Shown here: positions 1 through 5,215 of the stretch, one piece after another | Position numbering within the stretch: position 1 is the stretch's first letter | How the letters are laid out: every line of letters starts with the position of its first letter | Source: Spirosoma sp. | GTDB taxonomy: Bacteria > Bacteroidota > Bacteroidia > Cytophagales > Spirosomataceae | DNA: 5,215 bases | Direction of reading: 5' to 3' | Assembly (NCBI GenBank): GCA_025351545.1 | Contig: JANXVQ010000462.1 | Coordinates: 1 to 5,215 of the forward strand | Program-made: the position numbers and the translations under genes | The notes under the pieces: model-generated | The model's database searches: none | What the model was told of the DNA's origin: nothing | Seen by the model: only the letters and a program-made list of their open reading frames with translations

Positions 1-2860
1 GTGTACTGTAGGCCGGAACCATTGTCTGCTGGCGACCTGTTGCCTCCGTATTTGCAAAACTGCCTTCCCACAGGAATGACTCCTGAGCGCGATAAACCAC
101 ATTGAAACCGAAGCCCGTACCACGCACATTCCGATTGCCGAATGATAGGTTGTAGCGGTACTTCGGCGTATTGAAAAACGTAACAAAGCCCGTTGGAATT
201 TGATCTTTATCAATCAGATAGTTAGACGACACATTGCCTCCGATAGTATAATTTCCAGGCAGCAAATAGTCCACCCCGATGGCCCAACCCGCGTTTTTCA
301 ACTGTGTTGGCGAATTGACAGGGTAAGAATAAACATTGCGGGACGAGCCACTAATTAGTTGCAGGGTTGAAAAAGGATCAGCCACCGAGACGGGCGTTTT
401 ACCCTGAACGACGATTTCACTACCCAGGAAATTCAGGAAACGGTTATAGTAATAGTAGGCGTCGATAAACAATTTATTACCCAGTAAACCTTTATACCCT
501 ACTTCATAGGTTTCTACGCGCTCAGGATCGTAACCAGGATTGGACAATGTTTTCAACAGGCCAAGTGCTTGCGGCAAAACGGCCGTACCACCTTGCTGCA
601 AGGCTGCACCAAATGCCTGCACAGACTGGAGTGTATAAACCGGGCTGCTACTAAAATTGTATTTCTGCTTCAGAAAAGGCAAACCACCAATCAGGCGGGC
701 CGACGGCGTGTTAAGATCAATATACTGATCCTGGGCGGTTGGGATTCGGAAACCCCGCTGAAACGACGCCCGGAAGTTATGCACTTTGGCAACCGTCAGT
801 ACGGCCGAAAAACGTGGACTTACCTGCGCCTTAAAGTTCTGGTTTTTGTCATAACGGAGTGAACCGGTAAGTTTCAGTATATCGGCCAGCGTTTTCGATG
901 CCTGAACATAAGCGCCATATTCATCTATATGAAACTCTTTACCATTTTCGTCGCGGGCAAAAAGGGTGCCTTCGGAGTTCAGTGCATACCGTCTGAAGTT
1001 GCCTCCAACGAGCAATTCGACCGTTTTCGGATCAATTATCTTGTTGAAGTTATACATGGCTTCGGCGTGATACAGGTTGGTTTTGTCTAAGAACCTTGCT
1101 CCTACTCCGGTGGCATCTCCCGGAATTGGTTTGGCAGACACCGCATCGAGCGCCTGCTGGAAACCAGGTGTGCCGGGTACTAATCGGCCTACGTCGGCAG
1201 CTCCACGGGCCTGATCTAACAAGCTCGTTTGCTGGCTGTTCGTATAAGCCTGAGCCGCAGCCAAAGCAGCCGCCGGAGACTGACCTGATCCAAGAGCCGT
1301 TAGGTAGGCACCGGCATAGCCCGTAAGGGCTGTTTGTGCATAGGTGCCAAAATAGGTTGGAAACCATTTGGCCGCACTGCCGCTCCAGGCTTCATTGATA
1401 CCCTGACCCAGAATTGAGGTGGCATACGCATCGCCAGACCGTTCCTGTGTAGTGTAGGCCCGCACGAAAAAGTTAGACCCACGTACTTCAAGTTTATACT
1501 GGCCCAGCTTAAAGCCCTTGATGTAATAGCGATCAGCCCCGGTATATACGGTTGTTCCTGTGCCCCAGTTAGCTTGCAGAATGGCCTCAACATTCTCGTT
1601 TATGCGGTAATGCAATGCGCCATTCAGTTTAAGGTTTGTGGCGTTATAGTTTACCAGATCGCTTTCCTGATAGCCCGTCCGTGAAATGTTCAGGTTCGGA
1701 ATAATATTATTGAAAATTTGCTGTGGGGTCAACCCCGTAAGCTGGGGTAACGTTGCATTTCCAGCCTGTGGAATCCTGGTGGTAGCAATTGCCCCTAAAA
1801 TCGCCGATGTGCCGTTGGCGCCCGTTCCGGGCTGACCATTACCATATAAGTTGGAGTACAGGTTGGCACTGGCATCGCCATAAATATTGACACCATCGAA
1901 ACCCGCATTATTAGCGCGATTGCCCGTTTCCAGATTATAGCCATTTGAAAAACCCTGGTCCCTGTAGTCTGTTGCCTGCCAGTCTTTAGCTGTCAAATAC
2001 GAAACCCCGACTTTAAAAGCCAGTTTATTATTAAACGCTTTGGCATATCGAAAAGCGGCATCGTAAAAAGGCGTGGTAGCTGTTGAACGATTACTCGCAT
2101 TCATTACCCCCCCTTTCACATAGGCACTTAACCCCTGGTACTGAAATGGACTTTTCGAGGTCATCAGTAGTAACCCGTTAATAGCGTTAGGACCATAAAG
2201 GGCCGAAGCGGCACCCGGCAACAGTTCAACGCTTTCTAAATCGAGTTCCGACACACCGGCGATGTTGCCCACCGAGAAGTTTAGACCCGGTGCCTGATTG
2301 TCCATACCGTCAAGCAATTGTACGACGCGCGTGTTTCCATTTGATCCAAAACCCCGCACGTTGACTGACTTAAATGTCAGACTTTGCGTGCTCATATCCA
2401 CGCCTTTAATGTTCTGTAATGCATCGTAGAACGTAGCGGCTGGCGTAGACTGAAAGGAACGAATATCCAATCGCTCCACCGACACCGGCGATTTCAATAC
2501 GCTTTCCTCTACCCGCGAAGCGGAGACAACAATTTCCTGACCAAGTGTTATCTGTTCTTTCAGACTCACATTCAGGTCGGTTCGGTTACCGTTAATAACA
2601 AACTCCTGCCGCTGAAACCCAACGGCCGAAACGGCAATGGTAAATGGTGTCGGCGTATTTGTTGTGAGTGAAAAATTACCTTTCTGGTCAGTAATTGTGC
2701 CAATAACTTTACCTTTCACAGCGATGCTAATACCGGCTAATTCTTCCTTTTTAGCCTCGTCGGTTACTTTCCCGGCAATCTTCGTTTGGGCTTGTGCTTC
2801 AATACATAGAAGGCACAACAATCCAAAAAATAGAGTTGAATAAGTAGTTACTTTTAACAT
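1..2860 (-). CDS. TonB-dependent outer-membrane receptor with carboxypeptidase-regulatory-like N-terminal domain (3' end outside window)
   Basis: Imports an unidentified ligand across the outer membrane, powered by TonB-ExbBD. The reading frame is open from the ATG at 2860 to the left edge: 953 complete codons and no stop. Residues 1-24 are a Sec signal peptide (LFFGLLCLLCIEAQA, probable cleavage before QTKIAG). Residues 26-102 form a CarboxypepD_reg-like beta-sandwich (IAGKVTDE, GTITDQKGNFSL, VSAVGFQ). A TonB-box-like EIVVSAS is at 109-115. The plug spans about 120-236, with YDALQNIKGVD, NVRGFGSNGNTRVVQLLDGM and VELLPGAASALYGPNAINGL. The remainder is barrel, with typical SFQRGFRIPTAQDQYIDL (699-716) and YDPERVETYEVGYKG (777-791). 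An Ala-rich stretch lies at about 505-585. The missing C-terminus is probably only a few tens of residues. The plug lacks the SusC-type PLYVVDG signature and no susD is visible, so a generic receptor is favoured over SusC/RagA. There is no Shine-Dalgarno sequence, but this ATG is the one immediately preceding the signal peptide. The family is certain; the substrate is unknown. Confidence 0.97.
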   Translation of the reverse strand, partial: MLKVTTYSTLFFGLLCLLCIEAQAQTKIAGKVTDEAKKEELAGISIAVKGKVIGTITDQKGNFSLTTNTPTPFTIAVSAVGFQRQEFVINGNRTDLNVSLKEQITLGQEIVVSASRVEESVLKSPVSVERLDIRSFQSTPAATFYDALQNIKGVDMSTQSLTFKSVNVRGFGSNGNTRVVQLLDGMDNQAPGLNFSVGNIAGVSELDLESVELLPGAASALYGPNAINGLLLMTSKSPFQYQGLSAYVKGGVMNASNRSTATTPFYDAAFRYAKAFNNKLAFKVGVSYLTAKDWQATDYRDQGFSNGYNLETGNRANNAGFDGVNIYGDASANLYSNLYGNGQPGTGANGTSAILGAIATTRIPQAGNATLPQLTGLTPQQIFNNIIPNLNISRTGYQESDLVNYNATNLKLNGALHYRINENVEAILQANWGTGTTVYTGADRYYIKGFKLGQYKLEVRGSNFFVRAYTTQERSGDAYATSILGQGINEAWSGSAAKWFPTYFGTYAQTALTGYAGAYLTALGSGQSPAAALAAAQAYTNSQQTSLLDQARGAADVGRLVPGTPGFQQALDAVSAKPIPGDATGVGARFLDKTNLYHAEAMYNFNKIIDPKTVELLVGGNFRRYALNSEGTLFARDENGKEFHIDEYGAYVQASKTLADILKLTGSLRYDKNQNFKAQVSPRFSAVLTVAKVHNFRASFQRGFRIPTAQDQYIDLNTPSARLIGGLPFLKQKYNFSSSPVYTLQSVQAFGAALQQGGTAVLPQALGLLKTLSNPGYDPERVETYEVGYKGLLGNKLFIDAYYYYNRFLNFLGSEIVVQGKTPVSVADPFSTLQLISGSSRNVYSYPVNSPTQLKNAGWAIGVDYLLPGNYTIGGNVSSNYLIDKDQIPTGFVTFFNTPKYRYNLSFGNRNVRGTGFGFNVVYRAQESFLWEGSFANTEATGRQQTMVPAYST

Positions 2861-3076
2861 AAGTGCATAATAAAAGGTGAGTAAAGTATCTCTTGGTTAC
2901 ATTGATGCTAAACATACGCATAAGTCTCGTTTTCGTACAAATTTATCTTGCAATTGACAAAGTTCGTCACTGATTAAAAAGGCTGCTTAGTCAAGTATTG
3001 GTATGATAACTAGTAAATTTAAACGCCTAGCCTCTTTATAATCAGACAACTCTCTCAACCGAAATTTTCTATATAC
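2861..3076. other. Divergent intergenic region between receptor and oxidoreductase
   Basis: These 216 bp are A/T-rich and separate two divergently transcribed genes, so both promoters should lie here. Apart from the TAnnTTTG match for the minus strand, I see a palindromic TAAATTTA at 3014-3021, one base off the same consensus on the plus strand and without a well-spaced TTG. There are also overlapping short palindromes TTGCAA and CAATTG at 2948-2956. No Shine-Dalgarno-like AGGAGG precedes either start: the bases before 2860 and before 3077 are A/T-rich, as is usual in Bacteroidota. No operator, riboswitch or small ORF can be supported. Confidence 0.6.
2938..2945 (-). promoter_or_regulatory. 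Possible Bacteroidota -7 promoter element (TAnnTTTG) for the TonB-dependent receptor
   Basis: Read on the minus strand this is TAAATTTG, an exact match to the Bacteroidota -7 consensus TAnnTTTG. It would start transcription roughly 70 nt ahead of the receptor ATG at 2860, a reasonable leader length. No TTG is found at the expected -33 spacing of about 19-23 bp upstream (the bases there read about GACG), and an 8-bp degenerate motif can occur by chance in A/T-rich DNA. It is therefore a candidate only. Confidence 0.35.
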
Positions 3077-4432
3077 ATGACTAGCGAATCGAACCAGGAT
3101 CGGAGGGACTTTTTAAAGGCTTCCGGTTTATTAACGGGCAGCGCCCTCTTGGGCAGTTTACCGTATCAGACAAAAGCCGCCGGTAGTTCAGGCTATCACT
3201 TTTCGGTAAACGATACAATAAAGGTGGCCCTTATTGGCTGTGGTGGGCGCGGCACGGGCGCGGCTCAACAGGCCCTCAGCACAAAGCAAAACGTAAAAAT
3301 TGTGGCAATGGCTGATGCCTACCGCGATCGACTGGACAATGCCTATAAAGCCCTAACCGAACGTGGTCTTAAAGCTGCCGACGGAACGCCCAAAGTAGAT
3401 GTGCCGGAGGATCATAAGTTTGTGGGATTCGATGCCTACAAACAGGCTATGGCGCTGGCCGATGTAGTCATTCTGGCCACACCGCCCGGTTTCAGACCAA
3501 GTCATTTTGAAGAAGCCGTTCGGCAGAATAAGCAGATTTTCATGGAAAAGCCCGTAGCTACCGATGCACCGGGTATCCGTCGGGTATTAGCGGCTGCGGA
3601 AGAAGCCAAAAGGAAAAAGTTAAATGTAGTTGTGGGTCTACAACGACGCTATCAGACCAGCTACCGCGAAATGATTAAGCGTATCCACGATGGGGCCTTG
3701 GGTGATATTGTAGGTGGACAGGTATACTGGATCAGTGGGGGTGTCTGGCAGAAACCGCGCAAACCCAACCAGACCGAAATGGACTACCAAATGCGCAACT
3801 GGTATTATTTCAACTGGTTATGTGGCGACCATATCAACGAGCAGCACGTCCATAATATCGACGTAGCCAACTGGGTGAAAAACAGTTATCCAGTCTCCTG
3901 TCAGGGAACGGGTGGTCGGCAGGTTCGCACGGGCAAAGATTATGGTGAAATTTTCGATCACCACATCATAGATTATGTCTATGCCGATGGCACAACGATT
4001 AACAGCCAGTGCCGACACTACGAAGGTACGTATAGCCGGGTGGACGAAATGTTCCTCGGCACCAAAGGTAAAGTTGAAGGTATGGAGAAGAAAAGCAGCG
4101 CATTGTTGGGCTATAATGGTCAGTCCATTTATACCCACAATGCCAAAGCGGATGGCAATCCATACCAGATTGAACACGACGAACTGTTCGAAGCTATTGC
4201 CAAAGGCGAATATAAGTTTGCCGATGCCGAACGCGTAGCGAAAAGCACCATGACCGCTATTATGGGCCGTATGGCTACTTATTCAGGTAAAGTGGTGAAG
4301 TGGGACGAAGCATTAAATTCACAAATTGATCTTTTTCCCACAACGTTGGCCTGGGATGCTATGCCCAAAAGCCTGCCTGATGCAAACGGATTATATGCGA
4401 TTGCCGTGCCGGGAAAAACGGTAACGGTGTAA
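3077..4432 (+). CDS. Tat-exported Gfo/Idh/MocA-family NAD(P)-dependent oxidoreductase
   Basis: A complete 451-residue gene. Family members oxidise or reduce sugars, cyclitols and related polyols using NAD(P); the substrate here cannot be told. Residues 1-35 form a twin-arginine signal (RRDFLKASG at 9-17, then a mild hydrophobic stretch GLLTGSALLGSL), which predicts export of the folded, cofactor-loaded enzyme. The Rossmann fold starts at 47-61 (IKVALIGCGGRGTGA) with a following acidic D80. The family EKP motif is at 157-159, K158 being the usual catalytic lysine. The C-terminal alpha/beta domain holds GDHINEQHVHNID at 250-262, where H259 matches the usual catalytic histidine and E255 replaces the Asp of the common DxGxH form. 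The ATG is the first start after an in-frame TAA at 3020. GH109 glycosidases share the fold and can carry Tat signals, but they lack EKP, so that assignment is unlikely. It converges on apbE with 24 bp between stop codons and diverges from the receptor gene. Confidence 0.95.
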   Translation: MTSESNQDRRDFLKASGLLTGSALLGSLPYQTKAAGSSGYHFSVNDTIKVALIGCGGRGTGAAQQALSTKQNVKIVAMADAYRDRLDNAYKALTERGLKAADGTPKVDVPEDHKFVGFDAYKQAMALADVVILATPPGFRPSHFEEAVRQNKQIFMEKPVATDAPGIRRVLAAAEEAKRKKLNVVVGLQRRYQTSYREMIKRIHDGALGDIVGGQVYWISGGVWQKPRKPNQTEMDYQMRNWYYFNWLCGDHINEQHVHNIDVANWVKNSYPVSCQGTGGRQVRTGKDYGEIFDHHIIDYVYADGTTINSQCRHYEGTYSRVDEMFLGTKGKVEGMEKKSSALLGYNGQSIYTHNAKADGNPYQIEHDELFEAIAKGEYKFADAERVAKSTMTAIMGRMATYSGKVVKWDEALNSQIDLFPTTLAWDAMPKSLPDANGLYAIAVPGKTVTV

Positions 4433-4456
4433 CCGTAGAGACAGTCTTTATACCAG

Positions 4457-5215
4457 TCAAAACGGGGCCGACTGCCACTTGTGCAGTCGGCCTTTTTTGT
4501 TTTCGAGGAGTAGCAATTTTGTGTCGGGGAAGCGCTTTAGTAACCGGCGGCTTTTGCGAAGGCCAGCCACGCTGAACACTTTTGTCAAGGCATCGGCGTG
4601 ATAACCATCAGGCGCCAGCACCGTTGTCCGAACAAAATGACGCAGTCCCAAGCCCGAACGCGGGTTCATAATATGTGAGTACCGTTGACCGTTGTGTTCC
4701 AGAAAACGGTATGTATCACCGGAGGTCGTGATAGCGGCATTTTTGAGCACAATCGTTGTTGTGTCGGTATCGCCTGCTCTGCCAGAGCCAATGCCTACCC
4801 GCCAGCCAGCACTACCCGGTGGTGGATCGCCCGCTAAAATATCGCCCCCAATATCGAGCAGGACCGAACGGATACCGAGTCGGTTTACTACAATCAGCGC
4901 TTCGTCAACAGCAAACCCCTGACCAATGCCGCCAACATCTAACCGCATTCCGGCCCGGCGCAAACGAACCGTCTGCGTTGTGCGGTCCAAGTCCATTAGT
5001 GTATAGCCCACTAATCGCCGGGCTTGCCGACGTTCTTTTTTAGTTGGAAACCCGTTTCGCCGAACGGCCCTCCGCCATAATAGCGATAATGGCCCAACTG
5101 TGGGATCAAAGCGACCTTTTGAGAGTTGGGTAATGGTTTTTGCTTTTTGCAACACATCAAACAATTCGGCTGATACGGGTATCCATTTTCCTGAGCCAGC
5201 CGTTTTAGATAGTCG
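4457..5215 (-). CDS. apbE: ApbE-family FAD:protein FMN transferase (5' end outside window)
   Basis: Attaches FMN from FAD covalently to Thr or Ser of target flavoproteins on the periplasmic side, as known for ApbE of Rnf/Nqr complexes and other exported flavoproteins. The frame is open from the right edge (RLSKTAGSGKWIPVSAELFDVL) to TGA at 4457-4459, giving 252 visible residues. The family is usually about 300-350 residues, so the N-terminus and its signal or lipoprotein sequence lie outside. The TTG at 5162-5164 is an internal Leu codon, not the start. Motifs in visible-fragment numbering: GRFDPTVGPLSLLW at 34-47; FAD-binding DVGGIGQGFAVDEA at 93-106, with Gln where Lys is common; LLDIGGDILAG at 119-129; AITTSGDTYRF at 161-171; YSHIMNPRSG at 179-188; and Mg-site-associated HADALTKVFSVAG at 206-218. 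No target flavoprotein is visible. The last 14 codons contain the convergent gene's terminator. Confidence 0.95.
   Translation of the reverse strand, partial: RLSKTAGSGKWIPVSAELFDVLQKAKTITQLSKGRFDPTVGPLSLLWRRAVRRNGFPTKKERRQARRLVGYTLMDLDRTTQTVRLRRAGMRLDVGGIGQGFAVDEALIVVNRLGIRSVLLDIGGDILAGDPPPGSAGWRVGIGSGRAGDTDTTTIVLKNAAITTSGDTYRFLEHNGQRYSHIMNPRSGLGLRHFVRTTVLAPDGYHADALTKVFSVAGLRKSRRLLKRFPDTKLLLLENKKGRLHKWQSAPF
4466..4498 (+). terminator. Rho-independent terminator of the oxidoreductase gene, embedded in the apbE 3' coding end
   Basis: A perfect 10-bp G/C-rich stem, GGCCGACTGC (4466-4475) with GCAGTCGGCC (4483-4492), encloses a 7-nt loop CACTTGT. It is followed directly by six T (4493-4498), then GTTTTC. 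It lies 33 bp after the oxidoreductase stop codon, in the right direction for that gene. On the opposite strand the stem is followed by CCGTTTTGAC, without a proper T tract, so it should work in one direction only. The same bases encode GRLHKWQSA (stem and loop) and KK (T tract) near the C-terminus of ApbE. Confidence 0.9.

Noticed and set aside
569..2843. Several ORFs of 68-105 codons on both strands inside the receptor region (569-862, 1050-1367, 1096-1326, 1300-1593, 2637-2843)
   Set aside because: All lie within the continuous receptor frame, have no recognisable protein features, and read as out-of-frame shadows.
1..2860. SusC/RagA-type glycan importer
   Set aside because: The plug lacks the PLYVVDG-type signature and no susD is adjacent on the visible side, so a generic TonB-dependent receptor is the safer call.
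3014..3021. TAAATTTA as a plus-strand -7 element or a palindromic operator
   Set aside because: It is one base off the consensus, has no well-spaced -33 TTG, and an 8-bp A/T palindrome is too common to call an operator.
3037..3042. TATAAT resembling an E. coli -10 box ahead of the oxidoreductase
   Set aside because: There is no matching TTGACA at 16-18 bp, and Bacteroidota primary sigma factors recognise TAnnTTTG. Chance A/T-rich match.
3818..4238. ORFs at 3818-4177 (minus) and 3975-4238 (plus)
   Set aside because: Both overlap the well-supported oxidoreductase, covering its conserved C-terminal domain in other frames.
3077..4432. GH109 (NAD-dependent alpha-N-acetylgalactosaminidase) assignment
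   Set aside because: GH109 enzymes share the fold and can have Tat signals, but the canonical EKP dehydrogenase motif here differs from the GH109 pattern as I recall it.
4692..5043. Plus-strand ORFs opposite apbE (4692-4922 and 4756-5043)
   Set aside because: They are antisense to conserved ApbE motifs and show no independent protein character.
5162..5164. TTG as the start of a 235-residue ApbE protein
   Set aside because: The frame continues without a stop to the right edge, and the extra 17 residues (SGKWIPVSAE) match the ApbE family. TTG is an internal leucine codon.

Overview
The window looks like chromosomal DNA from a Bacteroidota species, most likely a Cytophagales member of the Spirosoma type. 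This is inferred from three things: a large TonB-dependent receptor with an N-terminal carboxypeptidase-regulatory-like domain, no Shine-Dalgarno sequence ahead of either visible start, and a perfect TAnnTTTG promoter element upstream of the receptor. Genus-level placement is a guess from protein style, not a measurement.

There are three genes. (1) Positions 1-2860, minus strand: a TonB-dependent outer-membrane receptor. Its signal peptide, regulatory-like domain, TonB box, plug and nearly all of the barrel are present, but the last strands lie beyond the left edge. (2) Positions 3077-4432, plus strand: a complete Tat-exported Gfo/Idh/MocA-family NAD(P)-dependent oxidoreductase of 451 residues. 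(3) Positions 4457-5215, minus strand: the C-terminal 252 residues of an ApbE-type FAD:protein FMN transferase, whose start lies beyond the right edge.

The receptor and the oxidoreductase diverge from a 216-bp A/T-rich intergenic region (2861-3076). The oxidoreductase and apbE converge with only 24 bp between their stop codons. A strong rho-independent terminator serving the oxidoreductase (10-bp perfect stem plus a T tract) lies entirely inside the last codons of apbE, so that DNA is both coding and terminator.

All three products are predicted to act outside the cytoplasm: outer-membrane uptake, a periplasmic or exported dehydrogenase, and periplasmic flavinylation. Nothing in the window proves that they work together. 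I see no RNA genes, insertion sequences, CRISPR arrays or phage genes, and no clear novel system. The region is ordinary chromosomal sequence with a few points worth checking.
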